Source of the DNA: Burkholderia sp. SRS-46
Lineage (GTDB): Bacteria > Pseudomonadota > Gammaproteobacteria > Burkholderiales > Burkholderiaceae
Assembly (NCBI RefSeq): GCF_004343775.1
Contig: NZ_PTXL01000007.1
Coordinates: 248,001 to 312,000 of the forward strand
Direction: 5' to 3'
DNA length: 64,000 nucleotides
Position numbers and translations under genes: made by a program. Below, piece after piece: positions 17,668 through 26,717 of this stretch (the first letter of the stretch is position 1; the number at the start of each line of letters is the position of its first letter). The notes below the pieces were generated by a model. That model was not told the DNA's origin. It did not search any database and saw only the letters and a list, made by a program, of their open reading frames with translations.

Positions 17668-18099
17668 ATCTCGCACGGCCGCGCCAACGCTCGTTTTCCC
17701 GCGACGCGCGCCGCATGCGCCGCGGCGCGTTGTGCACGAAACGGTCGACCGCCACGATCTGTGGCGGCCATGTCGCCAGGATGAAGGGATTGAAATCGAT
17801 GCCGGAATGCATGCCGGCACACGCGCGGCGCGCGGTGCGGATCGCGCCTGCCCGGAAAGGTGTTCCATGGGGCGCGGCGCGCTCATGCGAGCGGCGCATC
17901 CGCCGGTTCGGCATCAAGGGCAGCATATGCCCCCGGCAACCGTCCAGGAGCGCGCCAGCGGGCCGCGCAGGCCCGCGCGCAAGGCAACGACCCGGCGGCC
18001 CCTGCCGCCCTCTCCATGCCGATCCTTCGCCTTGCGCTTCTCATCAAACCGCACTCCGTCTTCTGCATTCTGCTTGTAGGAGGACTGCCGAACGAATTC

Positions 18100-18115
18100 C
18101 CGACCGCTCGGTCGG
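18100..18115. promoter_or_regulatory. Perfect palindrome resembling a TetR-type operator
   Basis: CCGACCG-CT-CGGTCGG has seven-base arms and a two-base centre. Short GC-rich palindromes of this form are often bound by TetR-family repressors, but no such gene is adjacent. It may be chance in GC-rich DNA. Confidence 0.25.
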
Positions 18116-18330
18116 TGAAAGGCGAGTGTAACGGACGCATATTGCGCGCGCTAACCGGGTAAGCCCGAAGAACGCAGGCGTCGGTTCGCGCGGTCGCGCG
18201 ATCGTGTTGCGGGAGGGAGAGACGGAGACGGACGGGTACGTTGCACGGGACGCGCGAACGCATAATGCACGATGGCGCAGCGCCGATGCACCACCGGCAC
18301 GAACATGGCGCGAAAGCGCGCGCACAAATG

Positions 18331-18365
18331 AAAAAGCGCTGTTGGATTCCGTCCAACAGCGCTTT
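18331..18365 (-). terminator. Strong intrinsic terminator reading leftward
   Basis: A 14-base perfect stem with loop TTCCG (plus strand) is followed on the minus strand by a run of five T. It would stop transcripts coming from liv cluster 2 or from the candidate small RNA promoter at 18448-18476. Confidence 0.8.
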
Positions 18366-18441
18366 GGGTCCGGGCACTTTGTGCCTCGATTGTCTCCTCG
18401 TTCTCCACCTGCAAAATTCGTTTCGCGGTGCATCAGAACTG
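18331..18441 (-). ncRNA. Candidate small RNA between the liv clusters
   Basis: On the minus strand TTGCCG (18476-18471) and TAATCT (18453-18448) are 17 bases apart, a plausible promoter. About 75-105 bases further on is a strong hairpin: AAAGCGCTGTTGGA at 18333-18346 and its perfect complement at 18352-18365, a five-base loop, then TTTTT reading leftward. The transcript would be about 110 nt and has no convincing ribosome site with a start codon. A second small stem (GGCAC/GTGCC) precedes the terminator. The hairpin might instead only be the terminator of liv cluster 2, whose livM stops 237 bases upstream. Confidence 0.4.
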
Positions 18442-18602
18442 AGACGAAGATTAAAGGAGCTTTCATATTGCGGCAACTTAGCATTTACCCCTATGGTGCA
18501 TTGCCGCACGAAAATGGGGCACCAGCCTGCCGCTCGGCGCGGGCCACAGGCCGCGCGCGCACGGGCCGGAACCGGTGCCCGATGGTGCTTCGCATCAACC
18601 CG

Positions 18603-19580
18603 TCACGACGCCTTCAGCGGCTTGAACCGCGCGATCATTTCGCCGACGATCCCGCGCCGGAACGCCAGCACGCACGCGATGAAGATCAGCCCGGTCACGA
18701 TCGTTGCGGACTCACCGAGCGAGCGGAACCAGTCGACACCGGTCAGCGCCGCGAGCCATTCGCCGATGTCGCCGAGCCGGTCCTCGAGCGCGACGATCAG
18801 CGCCGCGCCCAGCAGCGGGCCGAACAGCGTGCCCATCCCGCCGACGAGCGTCATCAGCACGACGAGGCCCGACATCGTCCAGTAGGCATCGCTGAGCGTC
18901 TCGAAGCCGAGCACGAGCACCTTGAGCGAGCCGGCCAGGCCCGCAAGCCCGGCCGACAGGATGAACGCGAGCAGCTTGAAGCGATCCGTGTCGTAGCCGA
19001 GCGAGACCGCGCGCGCTTCGTTCTCCTTGATCGCGACCAGCACCTGGCCGAACGGCGAATGGACGATCCGCACGATGAACGCGCATGCGGCGACGATCAC
19101 CACGAGCACGACGTAGTAGAGCGTCAGGTCCGACGAAAGGTCGAGCACGCCGAACAGCCGGCCGCGCGGCACGCCCTGCAGGCCGTCCTCGCCGTGCGTG
19201 AACGGCGCCTGCAGGTAGATGAAGTAGACCATCTGCGCGAACGCGAGCGTGATCATCGCGAAGTAGATCCCCTGCCGGCGGATCGCGAACAGGCCGACGA
19301 CGAGCCCCAGCAGCGTCGCCGCGGCGGTGCCCAGGAGCACGCCGAGCTCGGGCGTCGCGCCGAGCGTCTGCAGCGCGTAGCCGGTCAGGTAGCCGGCGGT
19401 CGCGAGGAACATCGCATGGCCGAACGACAGCAGCCCCGTATAGCCGATCAGCAGGTTGAACGCGGCGGCGAACAGCGCGAACGTCAGCACCTTCATCACG
19501 AACACCGGATACGCGCCGATGAACGGTGCGGCGAGCAGTGCGGCGAGCAGCACGCCGTAGAGCACTTTTCTCTGCATCAT
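18603..19580 (-). CDS. livM: Branched-chain amino acid ABC transporter permease LivM (cluster 2)
   Basis: Second permease of liv cluster 2. The protein is 325 residues with about ten hydrophobic helices and the conserved NLLIGYTGLLSFGHAMFLA segment near residue 45, followed by the EAM-loop region IKENEARAVSLGYDTDRFKL that contacts the ATPases. The start ATG overlaps the livH stop (ATGA). It is the last gene of a leftward livG-livF-livK-livH-livM operon; the terminator at 18331-18365 lies downstream. Confidence 0.9.
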   Translation of the reverse strand: MMQRKVLYGVLLAALLAAPFIGAYPVFVMKVLTFALFAAAFNLLIGYTGLLSFGHAMFLATAGYLTGYALQTLGATPELGVLLGTAAATLLGLVVGLFAIRRQGIYFAMITLAFAQMVYFIYLQAPFTHGEDGLQGVPRGRLFGVLDLSSDLTLYYVVLVVIVAACAFIVRIVHSPFGQVLVAIKENEARAVSLGYDTDRFKLLAFILSAGLAGLAGSLKVLVLGFETLSDAYWTMSGLVVLMTLVGGMGTLFGPLLGAALIVALEDRLGDIGEWLAALTGVDWFRSLGESATIVTGLIFIACVLAFRRGIVGEMIARFKPLKAS

Positions 19581-20461
19581 TTTTCCTTGCCGAAGAGGCC
19601 CGCCGGACGGATCAGCAGCACGATCGCCATGATCACGAACACGACCGTCGCCGACGCCTCCGGATAGAACACCCGCGTGAAGCCCTCGATCACGCCGAGC
19701 ATCAGGCCGGTGAGAATCGAGCCGAGGATCGAGCCCATCCCGCCGATCACGACCACCGCGAACACGGTGATGATCATCGGCTGGCCCATCAGCGGCGACA
19801 CCTGGATCACCGGCGCGGCCAGCACGCCCGCGAACGCCGCGAGCGCCACGCCGAAGCCGTAGGTGAGCGTGATCATCATCGGCACGTTCACCCCGAACGC
19901 CTCGACGAGCTTCGGGTTCTCCGTGCCCGCGCGCAGGTAGGCGCCCAGGCGCGTCTTCTCGATCACGAACCAGGTCACGAGGCACACCGCGAGCGACGCG
20001 ACCACGACCCACGCGCGGTAGTTCGGCAGGAACATGAAGCCGAGATTGGTCGCGCCCGCGAGCTGCGACGGCACGTCGTACGGCTGGCCGGACGCGCCGT
20101 AGATCGAGCGGAACACGCCCTCGACGACGAGCGTCAGGCCGAACGTCAGCAGCAGCCCGTACAGGTGGTCGAGCTTGTACAGCCAGCGCAGCATCGAGCG
20201 CTCGATCGCGATGCCGAACGCGCCGACGATCACCGGCGCGAGCACGAGCATCGCCCAGTAAGGCAGCCCGAAATACGACAGCCCCATCCATGCGAGCATC
20301 GCGCCCAGCATGAACAGCGCGCCGTGCGCGAAGTTGATCACGTTGAGCAGCCCGAATATCACCGCGAGCCCGAGGCTCAGGATCGCGTAGAACGAGCCGT
20401 TGACGAGGCCGAGCAACAACTGGCTCAGCATCGCCGGCAACGGAATGCCGAAAATTTCCAT
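19577..20461 (-). CDS. livH: Branched-chain amino acid ABC transporter permease LivH (cluster 2)
   Basis: First permease of liv cluster 2. The protein is 294 residues from MEIFGIPLPAMLSQLLLGLVNGSFYAILSLGLAVIFGLLNVINFAHGALFMLG, a textbook LivH N-terminus. A GTG 14 codons upstream could also start it, but neither has a strong ribosome site. The gap of 144 bases after livK is the widest in the operon. Eight or nine membrane helices are visible. Confidence 0.9.
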   Translation of the reverse strand: MEIFGIPLPAMLSQLLLGLVNGSFYAILSLGLAVIFGLLNVINFAHGALFMLGAMLAWMGLSYFGLPYWAMLVLAPVIVGAFGIAIERSMLRWLYKLDHLYGLLLTFGLTLVVEGVFRSIYGASGQPYDVPSQLAGATNLGFMFLPNYRAWVVVASLAVCLVTWFVIEKTRLGAYLRAGTENPKLVEAFGVNVPMMITLTYGFGVALAAFAGVLAAPVIQVSPLMGQPMIITVFAVVVIGGMGSILGSILTGLMLGVIEGFTRVFYPEASATVVFVIMAIVLLIRPAGLFGKEK

Positions 20462-20605
20462 CGCATCTGCCGTCAGAATGAGGTTCGTTGCGTGCGCAAC
20501 CACCGTGCGTTGCGCACGCGTGCGGTGAAGCGCCGGGCGCGCTGCCGCCGCCCTGCCCGCTCCGCCGCCGCGGCGCGCATCAGTGCGCGCGCCGCCGCAT
20601 CGCGC

Positions 20606-21805
20606 TTACTTCCACATCGCGCAGCGCGTTTCCTGCTTGGTCGTGAACGCCTGTTCGCCCGGAATCGTCGCGAGCACCTTGTAGTAGTCCCACGGCTCCT
20701 TCGATTCGGACGGCTTCTTCACCTCCATCAGATACATGTCGTGGATCATGCTGCCGTCCGCGCGGATATAGCCCTTCGCGTAGAAGTCGTTGATCTTCGC
20801 CTTCTTCAGCTCGGCCATCACCTTGTCGGAGTCGGTCGTGCCGGCCGCCTGCACCGCCTTCAGGTAGGTCGTCACCGACGAATAGTCGGCCGCCTGCAGG
20901 CTCGACGGCATCTTCTTCATCTTGCCGAAGTAGCGCTGCGCCCACTGGCGCGACACCGGATCGCGGTTCCAGTACCAGCTGTCGGTCAGCACGAGGCCCT
21001 GCGTCGTGTCGAGGCCGAGGCTGTGCACGTCGTTGATGAACATCAGCAACGCGGCGAGCTTCATCGTCTTCGTGATGCCGAATTCCTTCGCCGCCTTGAT
21101 CGAATTGATCGTGTCGCCGCCCGCGTTCGCAAGGCCGAGGATCTGCGCCTTCGACGCCTGCGCCTGCAGCAGGAACGACGAGAAGTCCGACGCCGACAGC
21201 GGATGGCGCACGTAGCCCGCCACCTGCCCGCCGTGCGCCTTCACGACGTCCGAGGTGTTCTTCTCGAGCGCCTTGCCGAACGCGTAGTCGGCGGTCAGGA
21301 AGAACCACGATTTGCCGCCCTGCTTCACCACCGCCGAGCCGGTGCCCTTCGCGAGCGCCATCGTGTCGTACGCGTAGTGCACCGTGTACGGCGTGCACTG
21401 CTCGTTGGTGAGCGTGTCGGCGCCCGCGCCGATGTTGATGTAGACCTTCTTCTTCTCGGCCGCGACCTGGTTCATCGCCAGCGCCGTGCCCGAGTTCGTG
21501 CCGCCGACGAGCAGGTCGAGCCCGCCGCGATCCATCCATTCGCGCGCCTTCGACGCCGCGATGTCCGCCTTGTTCTGGTGATCCGCGTACACGACCTCGA
21601 TCGGCTTGCCGAGCACCTTGCCGCCGAAGTCCGCCACCGCCATGCGGATCGCCTCGAGGCCGCCCTGGCCGTCGATGTCCGCGTAAAGCCCCGACATGTC
21701 GGTGATGAAACCGATCTTCACGGTATCCGCGGCCTGCGCGGCGCCGGCGGTGAACGCGGCGCTCGCGAGCGCGAGACAGGCGTGTGCGAGGGTCTTCATT
21801 TTCAT
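20606..21805 (-). CDS. livK: Branched-chain amino acid ABC transporter substrate-binding protein (cluster 2)
   Basis: Periplasmic binding protein of 399 residues. A signal peptide (MKMKTLAHACLALASAAFTAGAAQA, about 25 residues) precedes ADTVKIGFITDMSGLYADIDG. The family of ABC binding proteins with this start and the late MEVKKPSESKEPWDYYKVL segment is often annotated as branched-chain or aromatic/amide binding; the ligand is undetermined. GGAG lies eight bases before the ATG. It shares little obvious sequence with the cluster 1 binding protein, so the two systems likely differ in ligand. Confidence 0.88.
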   Translation of the reverse strand: MKMKTLAHACLALASAAFTAGAAQAADTVKIGFITDMSGLYADIDGQGGLEAIRMAVADFGGKVLGKPIEVVYADHQNKADIAASKAREWMDRGGLDLLVGGTNSGTALAMNQVAAEKKKVYINIGAGADTLTNEQCTPYTVHYAYDTMALAKGTGSAVVKQGGKSWFFLTADYAFGKALEKNTSDVVKAHGGQVAGYVRHPLSASDFSSFLLQAQASKAQILGLANAGGDTINSIKAAKEFGITKTMKLAALLMFINDVHSLGLDTTQGLVLTDSWYWNRDPVSRQWAQRYFGKMKKMPSSLQAADYSSVTTYLKAVQAAGTTDSDKVMAELKKAKINDFYAKGYIRADGSMIHDMYLMEVKKPSESKEPWDYYKVLATIPGEQAFTTKQETRCAMWK

Positions 21806-21865
21806 TGACGTCTCCTGCGTTGTGGTTATTCGACGGCCGCCACGGCTAGCGGCTCGGGAGCGGCG

Positions 21866-22621
21866 TCACACGCCGAGCAGGTCGTGCAGGACCGGCATCT
21901 TGCTTTCCAGTTCGGCCGCGCCGAAGTGCTCGACGATCCGGCCGTGCTCCATCACGTAGAAGCGGTCGGCCAGCGGCGCGGCGAAGCGGAAGTTCTGTTC
22001 GACCATCACGATCGTGTAGCCGTGCGACTTCAGCGCGACGATCATCTTCGCGAGGGTCTGCACGATCACGGGCGCGAGGCCCTCGGAAATCTCGTCGAGC
22101 AGCAGCAGGTTCGCGCCGGTGCGCAGGATCCGCGCGACCGCGAGCATCTGCTGCTCGCCGCCGGACAGCCGCGTGCCCTGGCTCTGCCGGCGCGATGCGA
22201 GGTTCGGGAACATCGCGTAGATGTCGTCGAGCGACATCGCGTGCTCGCGCGGCCCGATCATCGGCGGCAGCATCAGGTTCTCCTCGCACGACAGGCTCGA
22301 GAAGATGCCGCGCTCCTCCGGGCAATAGCCGACGCCGAAATGCGCGATGCGGTGCGTCGCGAGGCCGATCGTCTCGTTGCCCGCGACCTTGATCGAGCCG
22401 CTGCGGCGGCCGGTCAGGCCCATGATCGCGCGCAGCGTCGTCGTGCGGCCCGCGCCGTTGCGGCCGAGCAGCGTCACGACCTCGCCGCGGTGCACGGTGA
22501 GATCCACGCCGTGCAGGATGTGCGATTCCCCGTACCAGGCTTCGAGGCCCGAGATGTCCAGCGCAGGCGTGCCGTTTTCGACGCCGCTCAATTCGCGTTC
22601 CTCCCGTTCGCTGCGCTTCAT
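21866..22621 (-). CDS. livF: Branched-chain amino acid ABC transporter ATPase LivF (cluster 2), atypical P-loop
   Basis: ATPase of liv cluster 2, 251 residues. The ABC signature LSGGEQQM and Walker B LLLLDEISEGL are intact. The Walker A reads GRNGAGRTT, with arginine (codon CGC) where the catalytic lysine normally stands. AAG to CGC needs more than one base change, so a sequencing error is unlikely. The arginine may still support some ATP binding, or the ATPase pair may rely on LivG. The start ATG overlaps the livG stop (ATGA); a polar leader of about 20 residues precedes the domain. Confidence 0.88.
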   Translation of the reverse strand: MKRSEREERELSGVENGTPALDISGLEAWYGESHILHGVDLTVHRGEVVTLLGRNGAGRTTTLRAIMGLTGRRSGSIKVAGNETIGLATHRIAHFGVGYCPEERGIFSSLSCEENLMLPPMIGPREHAMSLDDIYAMFPNLASRRQSQGTRLSGGEQQMLAVARILRTGANLLLLDEISEGLAPVIVQTLAKMIVALKSHGYTIVMVEQNFRFAAPLADRFYVMEHGRIVEHFGAAELESKMPVLHDLLGV

Positions 22622-23397
22622 GCGTGCGCCCCCGCGAGCGCCGCGTCGGCACTGCCCATGTAGGCCTCGACGACGAGCGGGTTCTTCGACACCTCCGCAT
22701 ACGAGCCTTCGGCAAGCACCTCGCCGCGCTGCAGGACGGTGATCGTGTCGGAGATGCCGGCGATCACGTTCATGTTGTGCTCGACCATCAGGATCGTGCG
22801 GCCGCTCGCGACCTTCTTGATCAGCGCGGTCACGCGATCGACGTCCTCGTGGCCCATCCCTTGCGTGGGCTCGTCGAGCAGCATCAGTTCGGGCTCCATC
22901 GCGAGCGTCGTCGCGATCTCGAGCGCGCGCTTGCGGCCATACGCGAGTTCGACGGTCGGCACGTGCGCGAAATCGGTCAGGCCGACCTGCGTGAGCAGGT
23001 CCATCGCGCGATCGTCGAGCGTCTTCAGCGTGCGCTCGCTGCGCCAGAAATGGAATTCGGTGCCGAGCGCGCGCTGCAGGCCGAGGCGCACGTTCTGCAA
23101 CGCGCTCAGGTGCGGAAACACCGCGGAGATCTGGAACGAACGGATGATGCCGCGCCGCGCGACCTGCGCGGGCCGCTCGTCGGTGATGTCGATGCCGTTG
23201 AAGACGATCTGGCCGGCCGTCGGCGTCAGGAACTTCGTCAGGAGGTTGAAGCAAGTCGTCTTGCCCGCGCCGTTCGGTCCGATCAATGCGTGGATCGAGC
23301 CGCGGCGCACGCGCAGGTTGACGCCGTTCACGGCGGTGAAGCCCTTGAATTCCTTCGTCAGCCCGCGTGTTTCGAGAATCGTGTCGCCGAGAATCAT
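22618..23397 (-). CDS. livG: Branched-chain amino acid ABC transporter ATPase LivG (cluster 2)
   Basis: First gene of liv cluster 2. The protein is 259 residues from MILGDTILETRGLTKEF. The Walker A GPNGAGKTT is intact, and Walker B is LMLLDEPTQGM. The signature motif is LAYGRKRALEIA, in the style of LivG, which uses LAYG instead of LSGG. The ATG at 23395-23397 has AAGGGAAC just upstream. Having the ATPases first in the operon differs from cluster 1, where the binding protein is first. Confidence 0.9.
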   Translation of the reverse strand: MILGDTILETRGLTKEFKGFTAVNGVNLRVRRGSIHALIGPNGAGKTTCFNLLTKFLTPTAGQIVFNGIDITDERPAQVARRGIIRSFQISAVFPHLSALQNVRLGLQRALGTEFHFWRSERTLKTLDDRAMDLLTQVGLTDFAHVPTVELAYGRKRALEIATTLAMEPELMLLDEPTQGMGHEDVDRVTALIKKVASGRTILMVEHNMNVIAGISDTITVLQRGEVLAEGSYAEVSKNPLVVEAYMGSADAALAGAHA

Positions 23398-23876
23398 GTT
23401 CCCTTCCGTACGAAATCGGCCGAGGCACCGGGAGGCGTCGCGCATGCGGCCGCGAACATGTCAGCGGATGAGTAGACTGCCCCCGAGCTCGGTGTCGCGC
23501 CTCGAGGGTGGTCTCCCCGCCGGCACGTATTCACACTGCGGAACATTGTCGCGCCGTTGGTGCAGTGCAATCATCGGGATTTGCACTTATAGGGCTGGCC
23601 GCCATATCGGACGGATCGAAACTGCGTATTACCGCACGCTTTTCCGGCAGGCATGCCGATTGCATCGCGCATGCGCACGCGGCCGCACGGCAACGCACGC
23701 CGCACTTCCGGCCATATTCGCATTCGATTTGCGCACGATTACGCAACAAGAATCCGGCGCGGCATTACCCAATGCGCGGCACAAAATATTTTCCAAACCG
23801 AAATAATCGGCAGGCGCTCACTTGATATGCATGGCGAATTAGCTGGCGCCCGCCTGTCGCTGCGCTGTCGCGGCCG
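23398..23876. other. Non-coding region upstream of liv cluster 2
   Basis: No gene is visible in these 479 bases between livG and the oxidoreductase. GTGCAA-N10-TTGCAC, a perfect six-base inverted repeat at about 23567-23588, lies 170-190 bases upstream of livG and may be a regulator site. The part at 23,740-23,830 is AT-rich for this genome (AAATATTTTCC, GAAATAATCGG), with no recognisable element. Confidence 0.4.
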
Positions 23877-25571
23877 TCATGCGGCGCATGACGAGGACAT
23901 GGCCGCAACGGCGCGCGCCTGCGCGGCGTCGCGCGCCGCCCGCCGGTCCGCGCGGATCATGTCGCTCGCGCGCTCCGCGATCATCAGCGTCGGCGAATTG
24001 GTGTTGCCCGACGTGATGGTCGGCATCACCGACGCATCGACCACCCGCAGCCCCGCGACGCCGCGCACCCGCAGCCGGCTGTCGACCACCGCGCCGTCGT
24101 CGTCCGCGCGTCCCATCCGGCAGGTGCCGACCGGATGGAAGATCGTCGTGCCGACCGCGCCGGCCGCCTCGATCAGTTCCGCTTCGGTCTGGTAACGCGC
24201 GCCCGGCAGGATTTCCTCGGGGCAGTATCGCGCGAGCGCCGGCGCGGACGCGATCCGGCGCGTGAGCCGCAACGCATGCGCGGCGACCCGGCGATCGTGG
24301 TCGGTCGACAGGTAGTTCGGCGCGATCGCCGGCGCCGCGCCCGGATCGGCGCTCGCGACGTGGACGCTGCCGCGCGAGGTCGGCCGCAGGTGGCACACCG
24401 ATGCGGTAAACGCATTGAAGCTGTGCAACGGCTCGCCGAAGCGTTCGAGCGACAGCGGCTGCACGTGGTATTCGAGATCGGGGCGCGTGAGCGCCGGGTC
24501 GTCCGGATCGGATTTCGCGAACGCGCCGAGCTGCGACGGCGCCATCGACATCGGCCCGCGCTGCAGCAGCGCATATTCGGCGCCGATCATCAGCTTGCCC
24601 CACCAGTGCGCGGCGAGCGTGTTGAGCGTGCGCACGCCGTTGACGCGGAACGCCATGCGCAGCTGCAGGTGATCCTGCAGGTTTTCGCCGACGCCGCGCA
24701 GGTCCTGCACGACGTCGATGCCGAGCGCCTGCAGCCGCCGGCCGTCGCCGATGCCGGACAGCTCGAGCAGCTGCGGCGAATTGACGGCGCCCGAAGTCAG
24801 CAGCACCTCGGCGCGCGCGCGCGCGACGAAGTCGGTGCCGCCGCCGCGATATTCGACGCCGGCCGCACGCCGCCCGTCGAAGATCACGCGCTGCGCCTGC
24901 GCGCCGGTGATCACGGTCAGGTTCGGCCGCGACATCGCCGGGCGCAGGAACGCCTTCGACGTGTTCCAGCGCACGCCGCGCTTCTGGTTCACCTCGAAAT
25001 AGCCGACGCCGGCATTGTCGCCGCGGTTGAAATCGTCGGTCGCCGGGATGCCGGTCTGCTGCGCGGCCTGCGCGAACGATTCGAGAATCTCCCAGCGCAG
25101 CCGCTGCTTCTCGACGCGCCAGTAGCCGCCCGCGCCGTGCGCGTCGCTCGCGCCCGCATGGTGATCCTCGCTGCGCTTGAAGATCGGCAGCACGCTGTCC
25201 CACGACCAGCCGGCATCGCCCGTGTCGCGCGCCCAGCCGTCGTAGTCCTCGCGCTGGCCGCGCATGTAGATCATCCCGTTGATCGACGAGCAGCCGCCGA
25301 GCACGCGGCCGCGCGGATACGCGAGCGCGCGCCCGTTCAGCCCCGCTTCCGGCTGCGTCTTGTAGAGCCAGTCGGTGCGCGGGTTGCCGATGCAATACAG
25401 ATAGCCGACCGGGATATGGATCCAGTGATAGTCGTCCTTGCCGCCCGCCTCGAGCAGCAGCACGCTGACGTCCGGATCCTCGCTCAGGCGATTTGCGAGC
25501 ACGCAGCCCGCGGTGCCCGCGCCGACGATCACATAATCGAATTCGCCCTCGAGCGTCCGTTCAGTATTCAC
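23877..25571 (-). CDS. GMC-family FAD oxidoreductase (choline dehydrogenase-like)
   Basis: Flavoprotein that oxidises an alcohol to an aldehyde. The protein is 564 residues. The FAD-binding GAGTAGC is at 17-23, the GMC signature PRGRVLGGCSSINGMIYMRG near 90-110, and the catalytic FHPVGTCRMG histidine and NTNSPTLMIAE asparagine regions near the C-terminus. It starts at GTG with AGGGG nine bases upstream. A 30-residue alanine- and arginine-rich tail follows the domain. It is divergent from a LysR gene, which probably controls it. No betaine genes are adjacent, so choline is not implied. Confidence 0.88.
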   Translation of the reverse strand: MNTERTLEGEFDYVIVGAGTAGCVLANRLSEDPDVSVLLLEAGGKDDYHWIHIPVGYLYCIGNPRTDWLYKTQPEAGLNGRALAYPRGRVLGGCSSINGMIYMRGQREDYDGWARDTGDAGWSWDSVLPIFKRSEDHHAGASDAHGAGGYWRVEKQRLRWEILESFAQAAQQTGIPATDDFNRGDNAGVGYFEVNQKRGVRWNTSKAFLRPAMSRPNLTVITGAQAQRVIFDGRRAAGVEYRGGGTDFVARARAEVLLTSGAVNSPQLLELSGIGDGRRLQALGIDVVQDLRGVGENLQDHLQLRMAFRVNGVRTLNTLAAHWWGKLMIGAEYALLQRGPMSMAPSQLGAFAKSDPDDPALTRPDLEYHVQPLSLERFGEPLHSFNAFTASVCHLRPTSRGSVHVASADPGAAPAIAPNYLSTDHDRRVAAHALRLTRRIASAPALARYCPEEILPGARYQTEAELIEAAGAVGTTIFHPVGTCRMGRADDDGAVVDSRLRVRGVAGLRVVDASVMPTITSGNTNSPTLMIAERASDMIRADRRAARDAAQARAVAAMSSSCAA

Positions 25572-25817
25572 GGCTTGTCCCCTCGTGTGTCATCCGCCGC
25601 GTGGCGCCGTGCGCCGCGGCCTTGTTCCAGCATAGTGCGCGCGGCGGCGCCTGCACCGCCACGCGCCAGGATGCGCTTCGCTCATGCCGCGCGCCCGGCC
25701 GGCGGAATTCGTCGGACCACGCGGCCGGACAAGCGTACTCCCGCCGCCGGCCGCCGATCCAATGAGTTATGCTCAAATGCATCATAAGCCGCGCTTATAT
25801 CAGGACCGAACACGACG

Positions 25818-26717
25818 ATGGACCTCACCCTGCTCCGCGCGTTCGCCACCGTGGCCCGCGAAGGCAACCTGACGCGCGCCGCCGAGCAGCTGCACCTGAC
25901 GCAGCCGGCCGTCAGCCTGCAGATCAAGCACCTGCAGGCCGCGCTCGGCGTCGTGCTGTTCACGCGCACGTCGCGCGGGCTCGCGCTCACGCGCGACGGC
26001 CAGACGCTGCTGCCGCATGCGGAGCGCGCGCTCGCGGCGGCCGCCGACGTGCAGCGCGCGGCCGCCGCGCTGCGCCACGAAGTGCGCGGCCGGCTGCGGA
26101 TCGGCACGATCCTCGACCCGGAATTCCTGCGCCTCGGCGGCTTCCTGCGCGCACTGGTCGAAACCCATCCGCAGATCGAGACCGCGCTGCGGCACGGGAT
26201 GTCGGGCTGGGTGCTCGAACAGGTGCGCACGCAGGCGCTCGACGTCGGCTACTACATCGGCCGGCCGGGCGAGGACGATCCGCGCGACGATGCGCTGTTC
26301 CATACCGTCACGCTCACGCATTTCCAGTACCGGGTGCTCGCGCCGGCCGGCTGGAAGGAGCGTGTGCAGCGCGCGCAGGACTGGCGCGCGCTCGCCGCGC
26401 TGCCGTGGATCTGGACGCCGCCGCAGTCCGCGCATCACCGGCTGCTGTCGCGCCGCTTCGGCGAAGCCCGCGCGCAGCCGGTGAAGGTCGCCGAGGTCGA
26501 CCAGGAGCAGTCGATGCTGGACCTGGTCAAATCGGGCATCGGGCTCACGCTCGCGCGCGATGCGACCGCGCTGGCCGAGGCGCACGCGCATGCGCTGACG
26601 ATCGTCGAGCGTGTGACGGTGCCGACCGAGCTGACCTTCGTCGCGCTCGCCGCGCGGCGCGACGAGCCGGCGATCGCGGCGGCGCTCCAGCTGATCGACG
26701 CGCAGTGGGCGGCCTGA
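25818..26717 (+). CDS. LysR-family transcriptional regulator
   Basis: The protein is 299 residues with a winged helix-turn-helix at residues 1-60 (MDLTLLRAFATVAREGNLTRAAEQLHLTQPAVSLQIKHLQ) and a periplasmic-binding-like effector domain after residue 90. It is divergent from the GMC oxidoreductase across a 246-base gap, the standard arrangement for a LysR regulator and its target. The effector is unknown. Confidence 0.9.
   Translation: MDLTLLRAFATVAREGNLTRAAEQLHLTQPAVSLQIKHLQAALGVVLFTRTSRGLALTRDGQTLLPHAERALAAAADVQRAAAALRHEVRGRLRIGTILDPEFLRLGGFLRALVETHPQIETALRHGMSGWVLEQVRTQALDVGYYIGRPGEDDPRDDALFHTVTLTHFQYRVLAPAGWKERVQRAQDWRALAALPWIWTPPQSAHHRLLSRRFGEARAQPVKVAEVDQEQSMLDLVKSGIGLTLARDATALAEAHAHALTIVERVTVPTELTFVALAARRDEPAIAAALQLIDAQWAA

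Larger units (their letters stand above)
17583..18602. other. One-kilobase gap between the two liv clusters
   Basis: No credible protein gene is visible in these 1,020 bases; open frames here lack good ribosome sites and recognisable products. The gap holds an AT-rich inverted repeat near livK (17652-17667), a perfect GC-rich palindrome (18100-18115), and a candidate small RNA with promoter and terminator (18331-18476). The 17,670-18,090 part shows nothing I can name. Confidence 0.5.

Noticed and set aside
19526..21808. Long plus-strand frame of about 760 codons opposite liv cluster 2
   Set aside because: It mirrors livK, livH and livM codons; the product is rich in His, Arg and Ala in the manner of antisense translations.
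21866..23428. Apparent LivG-LivF fusion of 520 codons in cluster 2
   Set aside because: The first 270 codons are an out-of-frame reading of livG. The true LivG is in another frame and ends at 22618 with an ATGA overlap.
23398..23876. Small open frames in the gap upstream of liv cluster 2
   Set aside because: They lack ribosome sites and recognisable products, and overlap on both strands.
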